Positions 7,121-15,472 of a stretch of 40,165 nucleotides of DNA are shown one piece after another. Source of the stretch: Chitinophagaceae bacterium. Lineage in GTDB: Bacteria > Bacteroidota > Bacteroidia > Chitinophagales > Chitinophagaceae. The first letter of the stretch is position 1. The number at the start of each line of letters is the position of its first letter. The notes below the pieces were generated by a model. It did no database searches. It was not told where the DNA came from and was given only the letters and a program-made list of their open reading frames with translations. Both the position numbers and the translations under genes were made by a program. The stretch spans positions 1 to 40,165 of the forward strand of contig JACMKU010000013.1 of assembly GCA_014379965.1 (NCBI GenBank), read 5' to 3'.

Positions 7121-8803
7121 TCATTGGATTTTGACAAAAAACCACTCCTGGTTCTTCTGGCTCAGGCTCTCGTTAAGTGTAATGTCCGCACCGTTGTTAT
7201 CGGCAGAACTCGAACTGATGTGCAAAAGTTTATTGCTGTTCATCACGTTCTTCACCCTGAATCGGCCACTGTTGAGTCGCTGTATATACCATTCCTGGTT
7301 ACGCTTGTCCGGTAAGAAACTCCTCTCCCATAGTTGCACCTTACATCCGTTGTTGTTTACATTCTGAAGATCCGCATCCAGATATTTTGAGTCTTTTACC
7401 AATTGAATAGTATATCCTCCCACTACACCGTTTACCACTTTCCTCACCTTCCACTGCGCATTCGTTTTCCCACTAGGCAGGTTACCTAATTCCACTCGCG
7501 ATCCATTCTGGTCGGTAACGCTCCCTGGAACTTCAAGAAACTTAAGGCTCTTACCATTCATGAGGTAGTAGGTGCCTTCTTCTATATCCTCGTGCCCGCC
7601 AACCAGTGCCGCGCCGAAACTTTCGGTTCCTCCAACGATTTGGTCATCGATGAAAGAACAGAAGGATGTGGGCTTCGGTGGAGCGGCAGGCAGTTTGGAC
7701 GCCATCTCCGGATGATGATCGATCAGTTCAAAGAAGGCCGCACGCGCATACCAGTTTGTATGATGGAGACAGAAGAAGGCATTGACCTTATCTCCTGCAT
7801 TTTCACTCGAATTGAAAAAATAGTTACTGCTGCCGGATTCCTTGGAGTACCGGTTCCTCGCCCCAGCGCGTTGAAATCCAAGGAAATATCCAGGCAATAG
7901 TGTGATGGGATCATCGATGAAGTCGAATCGTTGAAGCGTTGTATTTGGAAAAAGCGTGTTGATCTGGCCAGTGAAGTCTGCATCCCCCGGATGCGGACTG
8001 GCGTATGCATATATACAAAACGGATTGATGTTCTTTGCCTTCTTCATGTACGAAGCGGCAAGAATGGCCGTTGCTGAGCCCAGGCTATGTCCCGTGATCC
8101 ACAATCTCTTATTTCCGACGCCGCGACGAGTCAGTACGCTGACCAATGAATCCAGGAATGACTTCTCGCCGGGCTTGTTAAATAGTACGGCATTATTAAA
8201 GCCACTATGCACCTTACCTCGAGTGAATCCAAAAGAAGATGGTGGCGATACTTTAGTGGCAAAGGCATCCGTTTGGATCCACTCACCCCAATCGTAAATC
8301 GTCTTCCCAATTAGCGGCACCTGGTTGGCGACCCTGTCCGTACCGCGAAATACAACGATGACGTATCTGTCGGTCGAGATCACCATCGCCTCTGGATCAA
8401 TACCGATACCATTACTCATGCTCACGAAATCGAATACCGCTTTTTTCGTCGCAGACAAACTCTTGGTTGAGTTATCGCCGATTATAGTCGGCGACGATAT
8501 CCTGGATATCGTAGTAGCTTCGAAAAAATAATGGCCCACCTTGTTTTCATATGCTTCTTTGAATTTTTGTGGGTTGAAATGCAATTCAGTCACAGCTGGA
8601 TCCTCTTCCGGCTTGTTGATGGTGAAATGAGGATAAACGAAATGATTCAGCAACATGAGCAGGTAGGCATTTACCTTGCTGTTTCCGGAATTATCGTAAT
8701 CGAAATTACTCATGCAACCGATCTCGGCTGCGGGTTGCGCTTTTACCTGGAGGCAAAAGACCAGGGAAATGCATACGGGAATGAAAAACTTAAACTGTTT
8801 CAT
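7121..8803 (-). CDS. Secreted class 3 lipase fused to ricin-type beta-trefoil lectin
   Basis: A 560-residue exported enzyme. Residues 1-22 form a signal peptide ending KAQ. Residues about 40-360 are an alpha/beta hydrolase of the class 3 (fungal triacylglycerol) lipase type: VVFRGTD (151-156), the nucleophile elbow GHSLG with Ser240, an Asp in DFIDDPITLLP (about 297), and a His in CLHHTNWY (347 or 348). Residues about 405-560 form a ricin-type beta-trefoil with three repeats, each closing on an NxxW motif (NAQW 448-451, NQEW 502-505, NQEW 551-554), suggesting carbohydrate binding. Likely substrates are glycerolipids or phospholipids of a bound target cell or polymer-associated lipid. Only 51 bp separate it from the upstream outer-membrane-like gene, with no promoter seen, so cotranscription is likely. 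Pairing with a CDC-like gene is notable. Confidence 0.88.
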   Translation of the reverse strand: MKQFKFFIPVCISLVFCLQVKAQPAAEIGCMSNFDYDNSGNSKVNAYLLMLLNHFVYPHFTINKPEEDPAVTELHFNPQKFKEAYENKVGHYFFEATTISRISSPTIIGDNSTKSLSATKKAVFDFVSMSNGIGIDPEAMVISTDRYVIVVFRGTDRVANQVPLIGKTIYDWGEWIQTDAFATKVSPPSSFGFTRGKVHSGFNNAVLFNKPGEKSFLDSLVSVLTRRGVGNKRLWITGHSLGSATAILAASYMKKAKNINPFCIYAYASPHPGDADFTGQINTLFPNTTLQRFDFIDDPITLLPGYFLGFQRAGARNRYSKESGSSNYFFNSSENAGDKVNAFFCLHHTNWYARAAFFELIDHHPEMASKLPAAPPKPTSFCSFIDDQIVGGTESFGAALVGGHEDIEEGTYYLMNGKSLKFLEVPGSVTDQNGSRVELGNLPSGKTNAQWKVRKVVNGVVGGYTIQLVKDSKYLDADLQNVNNNGCKVQLWERSFLPDKRNQEWYIQRLNSGRFRVKNVMNSNKLLHISSSSADNNGADITLNESLSQKNQEWFFVKIQ

Positions 8804-8854
8804 GATTGGTTATGATTTAATAGAAAAATTTTGAGATACTTTTAGCTGCCATGC

Positions 8855-10081
8855 TTAGCGCATCATACAGCTTATCGTGGCTATCGGGGTAAACGTCCTG
8901 AATTTCCAGGCCCCATCGAATACGCATCGCATTCCGTAGTTGAGTATCACGCTTCTGCTGAGTCGCCAGTCACCGCCGAAGCTGAGCGTATTAGGATGTA
9001 CCACGTCCCATTTCACAGTTGAACCCACCACCTGGAAATCACCGGGCGCCTTGAATGTCTCTCCCAATGCCTCGAGTGGCGTTTTAAGCCCCTTCTTCTC
9101 ATAAAGGAATTCGAAGAAGAAGGTATATATCGAACTTCCGTACCTAAGGTTCATGCCCATTGTCCAAAGGGTATTGTCTGCAACCGCCTTCTGCGAAATT
9201 TCTTCCCCGGTTATATTGTTACGAACCAGGAAGTCGAGTTCTTCCTCGTACCAGCTCGCACGGAAAAGGCCAGTGAGTAAAAATTTCTTTCCAATCCCTA
9301 GATTACCATTCAGCCATCCCGACCAACCCGTGTTGCGATTAAGTCTAAGACTCTTGAGGCTTCCGGCGCTATCCGTCTGGTAGGTGTATACTTTTCCAAA
9401 CGCCACATCAAGCGATGAAGCATTCCAATGTTCACCTACAAATATTTTAGCTCGACCGTTGATTTCCTCGTTGCGTCTTGAATTGATGGAGAAAAGTTGC
9501 TCTTCGGTCGCCCTGATCTGGGCACGCAGTGAAGGCTTGGCCAGTATATCGGAAGTAGTGTCGAGTTTTACCCTCAATTCTTTCAACTGCGCTTCGATTT
9601 CTTCTTTCTCTTTCTTGAATTTTTCACTTATCCCTGCATACAGGTCGCGCGCCAACAAGGGATCCCTCTGTTTGAAGAGATTAAGTTTGCCCGCGAATCC
9701 AATGCGCCGGTCGTTATTCTCGTCCTGCACCGAACCTATGGATACATCGAAAGAGGCCAGGCGGCGCATGAACCCCGAAGCCTTCTGGTATTTGCTGAGT
9801 TCTTTCCTGTTGTATAGCAGTTCCCAGATCGGTTGCGACTGGATGGCCAGGTTGGGATTTAGCCGCCATGACTTAAAGGACCAGTCAACCTTGAAATCTT
9901 TTATGTCTGAAGTCCGGTTGATCTGGGACGAGGTCACGCCCATCATATCAAAAACGGGGGATGGAGGGATGGTAAGCTCCTTTGGAGAAAGCCGGCCCGC
10001 TTTGCTTTCATCTTCCTGTGCCATCGCCGTTGTGAAGGCGAAAAGTATAAGACCTACCAGGATTGTTGCAGCGTGTCTCAT
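8855..10081 (-). CDS. Exported outer-membrane-like protein with coiled-coil insertion
   Basis: Not a family I can name. The 408-residue product has a signal peptide (1-21, ending TTAMA before QEDES). Residues about 60-145 and 210-408 have alternating hydrophobic/polar, aromatic-rich strands (for example FFFEFLYEKKG, GNLGIGKKFLLTGLFRASWY), the look of an outer membrane beta-barrel. Between them residues about 150-207 form a strongly charged coiled coil (KEKEEIEAQLKELRVKL). The N-terminal PPSPVFDMMGV segment may be conserved in related Bacteroidota proteins (recollection only). It leads the cluster and has the best promoter in the window, so it may be a transporter, receptor or immunity/anchoring partner for the lipase and CDC-like proteins; that is inference. 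Confidence 0.7.
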   Translation of the reverse strand: MRHAATILVGLILFAFTTAMAQEDESKAGRLSPKELTIPPSPVFDMMGVTSSQINRTSDIKDFKVDWSFKSWRLNPNLAIQSQPIWELLYNRKELSKYQKASGFMRRLASFDVSIGSVQDENNDRRIGFAGKLNLFKQRDPLLARDLYAGISEKFKKEKEEIEAQLKELRVKLDTTSDILAKPSLRAQIRATEEQLFSINSRRNEEINGRAKIFVGEHWNASSLDVAFGKVYTYQTDSAGSLKSLRLNRNTGWSGWLNGNLGIGKKFLLTGLFRASWYEEELDFLVRNNITGEEISQKAVADNTLWTMGMNLRYGSSIYTFFFEFLYEKKGLKTPLEALGETFKAPGDFQVVGSTVKWDVVHPNTLSFGGDWRLSRSVILNYGMRCVFDGAWKFRTFTPIATISCMMR

Positions 10082-10119
10082 CGTTCAGTAGTTTGATTTG
10101 TTGAAAAAAGATCAGGCAA

Positions 10120-10150
10120 CAAATCTACCTGCGCATGCAAGCCAGGTCAA
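10120..10150 (-). promoter_or_regulatory. Strong promoter of the OMP-lipase-CDC cluster
   Basis: On the minus strand TTG (complement of 10148-10150), a 20-base spacer and TAGATTTG (complement of 10120-10127) fit the Bacteroidota consensus exactly. The start site would be near 10114, giving a leader of about 33 nt before the ATG at 10081. Confidence 0.7.
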
Positions 10151-10264
10151 TACCGGGGAATGGTGAATTACCCTTATACCAAATACCTAAAATCAGGTAG
10201 AGCGGTGAAAAATTACTTTCCTAACTTTCCTTACCATCCTTTTATTCATACTGAAATCAAGGTT

Positions 10265-12271
10265 ATGCTCCGACAAATAAAAGCGCTTCGTTTTTGTTTA
10301 CCGTTTCTTCTCGCTATTACTATTATATGTCCTGACGTAACCGGCCAGATGTCTAACCTGGAAATCGACAGCCTGGCACGCACGCTTGCCACAGCTAAGG
10401 AGGATACGAACAAGGTAAACCTCCTGATGACTCTTGGCAACGAGATCGGCTATACCGACCAGAACAAGGCAATGGACTATGCCCGGCAGGGATACGCCCT
10501 GAGTAACAAACTAAATTTTCCGAGGGGGATCGCCCGCACAGCCTACCTGACGGCGCTAACGTATATGGATCTCGGCGACTATAATTTAAGCGACTCCTTT
10601 CTTTCCATTTCAGAACAAAGATTCAGGCAAATAGGAGATCAACGGGGTCTGGCGAAGATTTCCAACGGCAGGGGAAGCCGTCACTATATGACTGGCAACT
10701 ACTGGCTATCGGCAAGTTTCTATTCGAAGGCGGCGGAAGAATTCGATGCACTGAAAGACACGACAAACTCGCTAGTTTCTTACCAAAACCTGATCTCGGT
10801 GCTGGGACAGATCAATAATCACGAACGCGCAGCTGTGCTTGGGAAAAAAGTACTCGTCCTTGCTGAAGAACGAAAGGATTCGTTGCAAATCGGCTATACG
10901 ATGCAGGGACTCGTCAACAACCTGCTCTATAGCGACAAACTGGACGAGGCGGCAAACTATATCGATCGGTTGACAGAAATTGGCAATACCACGCGCGATC
11001 ATAACCTTGCACCTGAGATATTCAGTACGATAGGCACCTATTTTTATAAACGGGAGGCATTCCCACGAGCGATAACCTATTTCAATATGGCCCTGGAGAA
11101 TGCGGATAAGTTGAACAACAAATACCAACTGGCTAATCATTACAATTCGGCCGGACAAGCCTATTATAGGATGGGCGACTTCAGTAACTCGCGAAAAAAC
11201 CTAACGTTGGGAATGGATCTCGCGAGGAGATATGAGAACCGGCGGGCGGAATCGAACATTGCACTTTCGTTGAGCTCTCTTTACGATTCACTTCATGACT
11301 ATCCTTCCGCCTACAGCAATCTCCTCGTGCATGCCCGCATGAAAGATAGCCTGCTCAACAGTGAAACGAGGACCTACACGTCGCAATTGGAAGCGCAGTA
11401 CGAATCCAATAAGAAAGAGAATGAAATTCTTCGATTACAAAAGGTTGAACAGGAGAAAGACTTTCAAATAAAGAAACGAAATACTTACCTGGGAATCGGC
11501 ATTGGTCTCGTAGCCGCTTTGATCGCCGTTCTCTACCTGCTTAAACGTAACTATCGCAATCGGCAGAAGCTCTCCGAACAACAAGCCGCCTTGTTAAAGG
11601 AACGCATCAAGACGATAGAAAAGGAACAACAGATATCCTCGCTACAATCGATGATCAATGGCCAGGAAACGGAGAGGACGCGGATTGCCAGGGACCTTCA
11701 TGATGGACTTGGCGGGATATTCTCGACGGTAAAGATGCACTATAGCACGCTACCACAGGATACCCCGGGGATAAAAGAGAATCCAATGTACAGGAAGACG
11801 CTTGACCTGATCAACAATGCCTCTGACGAACTCCGTAAGGTTGCGCACAACATGATGCCCGAGGTATTGATGAAGGTGGGACTCGTTGATGCATTGCGGG
11901 ACTTCGCGAATAATATCAGCTCAGGAAAACTTCTCAAGGTGACCCTGCAGACATTTGGAATGGAGAAGCGGCTAGGCAATGCTACTGAGATAATGCTCTA
12001 CCGGATCATACAGGAACTCGTCAACAACATCATCAAGCACGCACATGCCACCGAGGCTATCATTCAGATCAACCGTGAAGGGAACCGTCTCAGCCTGACG
12101 ATTGAAGATAATGGTCGCGGGTTCGACACCCGGGAAGCCGAGGAGAAAAGGAGCATGGGCATGGATACGGTGAAGAGTCGGGTAAACTACTTAAACGGAA
12201 AGCTTACTATCGATTCCAGGAAGGACATTGGAACCACAGTAATGATCGACCTCCTACTCAATGAAAACTAA
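10265..12271 (+). CDS. TPR-containing sensor histidine kinase (HisKA_3/NarL type)
   Basis: A 668-residue membrane sensor kinase. The start at 10265 places a signal sequence at residues 1-28 (LRFCLPFLLAITIICP); an in-frame ATG/GTG further upstream would add 35 unlikely residues. Residues about 35-365 are tetratricopeptide repeats, probably periplasmic. A coiled coil precedes one membrane helix (about 408-426, LGIGIGLVAALIAVLYLL). A second coiled coil leads into the dimerisation and phosphoacceptor region with His479 in RIARDLHDGLGG. The HATPase domain shows the N box (LVNNIIKHAHA, N587/N588) and DNGRGF (615-620). It should phosphorylate the response regulator encoded 58 bp downstream. It is divergent from the secreted CDC/lipase cluster, a possible but unproved target. 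Confidence 0.92.
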   Translation: MLRQIKALRFCLPFLLAITIICPDVTGQMSNLEIDSLARTLATAKEDTNKVNLLMTLGNEIGYTDQNKAMDYARQGYALSNKLNFPRGIARTAYLTALTYMDLGDYNLSDSFLSISEQRFRQIGDQRGLAKISNGRGSRHYMTGNYWLSASFYSKAAEEFDALKDTTNSLVSYQNLISVLGQINNHERAAVLGKKVLVLAEERKDSLQIGYTMQGLVNNLLYSDKLDEAANYIDRLTEIGNTTRDHNLAPEIFSTIGTYFYKREAFPRAITYFNMALENADKLNNKYQLANHYNSAGQAYYRMGDFSNSRKNLTLGMDLARRYENRRAESNIALSLSSLYDSLHDYPSAYSNLLVHARMKDSLLNSETRTYTSQLEAQYESNKKENEILRLQKVEQEKDFQIKKRNTYLGIGIGLVAALIAVLYLLKRNYRNRQKLSEQQAALLKERIKTIEKEQQISSLQSMINGQETERTRIARDLHDGLGGIFSTVKMHYSTLPQDTPGIKENPMYRKTLDLINNASDELRKVAHNMMPEVLMKVGLVDALRDFANNISSGKLLKVTLQTFGMEKRLGNATEIMLYRIIQELVNNIIKHAHATEAIIQINREGNRLSLTIEDNGRGFDTREAEEKRSMGMDTVKSRVNYLNGKLTIDSRKDIGTTVMIDLLLNEN

Positions 12272-12329
12272 ATCGATTCCGATTCCTTACTATGCGGCCA
12301 ATGATATAAATTTATGATAGAAACCAACT

Positions 12330-12968
12330 ATGGTAAGAATTCTAATCATTGATGATCACCCGCTGGTGATCGATGGCATCAAGACGATGCTCCAGGATGT
12401 GAATTATCTGGAGATTGTCGCTGCAGCCCGCTGCGCTAAGGAAGCGATGAGTTTCCTGGAGATCTTGCCAGCAGTAGACCTGATTCTTCTTGACATCAAC
12501 CTCCCCGACATCGATGGACTCAAACTCTGCGAGATGATCAGGGAAAAGAATAAGACGGTAAAGATCCTCGGACTCACTTACGTGAATGAAGCCGGAATCA
12601 TCACCCAGCTGATAAAGAAAGGCGCGAATGGATATCTTTTAAAGAATATGGAGAAGGAGGAACTGGTCGAAGCCATTAACCAGGCGTTAGATGGCATCAT
12701 TTACCTTAGTAAGGCCGCCAACGAAAAGATTGTGCAGCAGCTACAGGCCTATGAACTCCCGCATGATAATATTCCGGCTCTCACCCGTAGAGAAAAAGAA
12801 GTATTGCTGTTACTTTCCCAGGGACTCACGAGCAATGAGATAGCAGGTCGCCTCTTCCTCAGCAATTACACCGTGGATACGCACCGCAAGAATATGCTTC
12901 AGAAATTCAATGTACATAATACGCAGACATTAATGAATGTCACCCGGGAACTGGGCATTCTAACCTAA
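12330..12968 (+). CDS. NarL/FixJ-family response regulator with LuxR HTH
   Basis: A 212-residue DNA-binding response regulator. The receiver domain (1-about 120) has the acidic pocket D8/D9, phosphoacceptor Asp55 in LILLDINLPD, Thr83 and Lys105. The C-terminal LuxR helix-turn-helix (about 150-207) reads LTRREKEVLLLLSQGLTSNE then TVDTHRKN. It follows its kinase by 58 bp; a TAAATTTA at 12307-12314 might be a weak extra promoter. Its stop overlaps the rsmE stop by 4 bp on the opposite strand. Target genes are not shown by the sequence. Confidence 0.94.
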   Translation: MVRILIIDDHPLVIDGIKTMLQDVNYLEIVAAARCAKEAMSFLEILPAVDLILLDINLPDIDGLKLCEMIREKNKTVKILGLTYVNEAGIITQLIKKGANGYLLKNMEKEELVEAINQALDGIIYLSKAANEKIVQQLQAYELPHDNIPALTRREKEVLLLLSQGLTSNEIAGRLFLSNYTVDTHRKNMLQKFNVHNTQTLMNVTRELGILT

Positions 12969-13693
12969 TCTATTGTGAGCACAGTCGCTGCTACCATGCC
13001 TGCTGTTTCAGTCCTTAGCCTGGTAACTCCAAGTGTGACGGGAACGAAGTGATTTGCCATTGCAAGTTCTATCTCCCTGATGGAGAAGTCACCTTCGGGC
13101 CCTATAAGAATCATTTTGCGTTGCGCAGGGACGATGGAATCCTTTAAAGCTTCTCGTGCGAGCGAACTCTTTTCTGCATCCAGGCAATGAGCGATGTACT
13201 TCTGTTCGGCTGCCGCAGTCTCTTCCATACGAAACAGCAGATCATAGGCGATAGGTTCATGTAAAGTAGGCAACCATGTCTGCTGGCTTTGGAGCATTGC
13301 GCTAACAAGGATCATGTGCAGGCGATCGCGGCGGAACTTCTGCTTCTCCGTGCGATCGCATATCAATGGGATGATCTCACTAACGCCGAGTTCGGTGGCT
13401 TTCTCGAGAAACCATTCGAATCGACTTGCATTCTTAAGTAAGGAAATGCCGATGATCGCCTGTTGCGCGCGTCGAGGCTGACCTTGAGTGGCGTCGATTC
13501 GAACTGTACAATGTTTCTTATGACCATCTGTGATCGACGTGGTCAACAGCGTCCCTTTTCCATCGGTAAGATGTAACTGCTCTCCTTCCTTCATTCTTAA
13601 CACCTGCACCAAGTGTCGGGAGGCGTCTTCGTCCAAAGTGAGTTCACGTTGAGCGGAGTCATACTGATCAGTATAGAAAAATGGCAAACTCAT
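12965..13693 (-). CDS. rsmE: 16S rRNA (uracil1498-N3)-methyltransferase RsmE
   Basis: A 242-residue SPOUT-class RNA methyltransferase that methylates N3 of U1498 in 16S rRNA. An N-terminal PUA-like part (SRHLVQVLRMKEGEQLHLTDG) is followed by the knotted SPOUT fold with its SAM-binding loops: IIGISLLKNASRFEWFLEKA, LIGPEGDFSIREIE (about 200-213) and LGVTRLRTETAGM near the C-terminus. The length is normal for the family. It is downstream of dnaB on the same strand but separated by a terminator-like hairpin, so it probably has its own transcription start. Confidence 0.93.
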   Translation of the reverse strand: MSLPFFYTDQYDSAQRELTLDEDASRHLVQVLRMKEGEQLHLTDGKGTLLTTSITDGHKKHCTVRIDATQGQPRRAQQAIIGISLLKNASRFEWFLEKATELGVSEIIPLICDRTEKQKFRRDRLHMILVSAMLQSQQTWLPTLHEPIAYDLLFRMEETAAAEQKYIAHCLDAEKSSLAREALKDSIVPAQRKMILIGPEGDFSIREIELAMANHFVPVTLGVTRLRTETAGMVAATVLTID

Positions 13694-13717
13694 TTTGAGA
13701 GATAGTTCATGAAATTA

Positions 13718-13754
13718 AGAAATAAAAAAAGCCCCCGTGTGAACATGGAGGCTT
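13718..13754 (-). terminator. Rho-independent terminator downstream of dnaB
   Basis: Reading the minus strand, AAGCCTCCATGT and ACACGGGGGCTT pair (complements of 13743-13754 and 13729-13740) and are followed by a run of seven T (13724-13730) and TATT. A second, longer-range pairing, AAAAAGCCC (13726-13734) with GGGCTTTTT (13781-13789), is mutually exclusive with the first at its base. Confidence 0.65.
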
Positions 13755-13790
13755 AATTATTCGATCTAAGGTTAAGAGACGGGCTTTTTG

Positions 13791-13909
13791 CGTTTAACGT
13801 TTAAGGGTTTAACGTTTAACGTTCTGTACGTTGATCATACATTTGGTCTAAATAACAAATCTTTGTCGAAGATTAATAGAGACTTTCGAATTGAAGAACG
13901 TTAAACGTC
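13791..13909. repeat. GTTTAAC palindrome directly behind dnaB
   Basis: Arms at 13791-13824 (CGTTTAACGTTTAAGGG type) and 13895-13909 (GAACGTTAAACGTC) flank a 70-base spacer; the second arm touches the dnaB stop codon. At least 13 bases pair perfectly. The spacer (TAGAGACTTTCGAATTGAAG) resembles the inverse of the spacer at 668-690, suggesting the elements share ancestry beyond their arms. Confidence 0.75.
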
Positions 13910-15472
13910 TTAGAACGGATCATCAGCACTGTCTTCAATATCGTTCATCCTGCTTCCAGTCTGTATATATAATTTTTCACCGCCGCCACCGCTATCTTCC
14001 ACAGGACGCCATCCACCAGCAGGAAGGCCGATGCTGCTATATGGATCATCATCCCAGTTTACAAACTTCTGGATGTGAAGCAGCGCCTTCAGCTTCACAG
14101 TCTCGAGTGATCCATTACGGTGTTTCGCGATCTTCACTTCCGTGAGACCCTTTGTATTCTCGCCATCGGCATTAGTGGTCACGTCATAATACTCGGGACG
14201 ATACAGGAACATGACCATATCGGCATCTTGTTCTATCGCTCCCGATTCACGGAGGTCACTCAATTGGGGAATGCGGCTTCCTTCCTTAGCTCCACGCTGT
14301 TCAACCGCACGACTCAACTGCGAGAGGGCAATGATGGGAATGCTCAATTCCTTCGCGAGGGCTTTCAGGTTACGTGAGATATTACTGATTTCCTGTTCCC
14401 TGTTAGCGGTCCTGTTCTCACCGGTACCGCTCATGAGCTGCAGGTAATCGATGATGATCATTCCGATGTTATGCTTATTCTTCAATCGCCTGCACTTGGC
14501 CCTAAGCTCGAAGATGTTGAGGGCAGGCGTATCGTCAATGTATAGCGGAGCCTGCGCGAGACGCTGTATCCCTCGTGCATAAAGTTGTTTCATCTCATGC
14601 TCTTCAAGCTTACCTCGTGCAATCTTTTCCAGCCAGATTTCGCTTTCCGCCGCAAGGATACGCTGTACCAGCTGGCCAGCACTCATTTCAAGCGAAAACA
14701 AAGCTACCGGCGTTGGCTTACTGGGATGCATCACTGCATTGCGCGCCAGGTTTAGGGCGAATGCAGTCTTACCAACCGCTGGACGGGCGGCAAGAATGAT
14801 CAAGTCGGTGTTCTGCCAACCATAAGTCACCCTATCGAGAGCAGCGTATCCACTTGGAACGCCGGTTACATCTTCGTTCTTATGACGCAGGTCTTCGATT
14901 CGCTGGATGGTTTTCACCAGGACAGAATCGATTGTGTCGAAATTCTTGCGAAGGTGATTATTGGTGATTTCGAACAATTTTGTTTCAGCATCATCGAGTA
15001 GATCGAATACATCGGTAGAATCCTCGTAAGCATCACCGATGATCTCGCCACTGATGCGGATGAGTTCCCGCTGGATGAATTTCTGGAGAATAATACGAGC
15101 ATGCGCCTCGATGTGTGCGGAGGAGACAACCGCATTTGTAAGCTTGGTGACGTAATAAGGACCGCCAACCATTTCAAGTTCTTCGCGGGTGCGCAATTCC
15201 TCGGCTACGGTTAGTATGTCAATTGGCTGGCTCTTGTTGGCCAGGCCCTGCATTGATTTGAAAATACGTTGGTGAGCTTCTACATAAAAACATTCGGGCT
15301 TTAGAATTTCGATTACGGCATCGAATGCATTTTTTTCGAGCATGATAGCTCCCAGTACCGCTTCTTCCAGGTCTTTTGCCTGTGGTGGAACCTTGCCATA
15401 TACCATCGTACCCAGGTCAAGTGAAGATCTCCTTTTCTGTTTCCTGTCTTTGTTTACATTAGTCAAGTCCAT
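13910..15472 (-). CDS. dnaB: Replicative DNA helicase DnaB
   Basis: A 520-residue hexameric 5'-3' helicase of the replication fork. The N-terminal primase-interacting domain (about 28-130, PPQAKDLEEAVLGAIMLEKN) is followed by a linker and the RecA-like motor. Walker A is ARPAVGKT (229-236, Lys235). Walker B and downstream motifs appear in IGMIIIDYLQLMSG, and the arginine-finger region in SDLRESGAIEQDADMVMFLYRP. No intein is present. A Gly-rich tail (SGGGGEKL) precedes an acidic C-terminus. The start codon follows family alignment (charged, disordered residues 1-25). Confidence 0.97.
   Translation of the reverse strand: MDLTNVNKDRKQKRRSSLDLGTMVYGKVPPQAKDLEEAVLGAIMLEKNAFDAVIEILKPECFYVEAHQRIFKSMQGLANKSQPIDILTVAEELRTREELEMVGGPYYVTKLTNAVVSSAHIEAHARIILQKFIQRELIRISGEIIGDAYEDSTDVFDLLDDAETKLFEITNNHLRKNFDTIDSVLVKTIQRIEDLRHKNEDVTGVPSGYAALDRVTYGWQNTDLIILAARPAVGKTAFALNLARNAVMHPSKPTPVALFSLEMSAGQLVQRILAAESEIWLEKIARGKLEEHEMKQLYARGIQRLAQAPLYIDDTPALNIFELRAKCRRLKNKHNIGMIIIDYLQLMSGTGENRTANREQEISNISRNLKALAKELSIPIIALSQLSRAVEQRGAKEGSRIPQLSDLRESGAIEQDADMVMFLYRPEYYDVTTNADGENTKGLTEVKIAKHRNGSLETVKLKALLHIQKFVNWDDDPYSSIGLPAGGWRPVEDSGGGGEKLYIQTGSRMNDIEDSADDPF

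Noticed and set aside
5165..10081. Genomic island or phage insertion carrying the CDC/lipase cluster
   Set aside because: No integrase, tRNA junction, transposase or direct repeats flank it, and base composition looks like the neighbours by eye.
13910..15472. Intein in DnaB
   Set aside because: The helicase motifs are continuous and the length (520) is normal.
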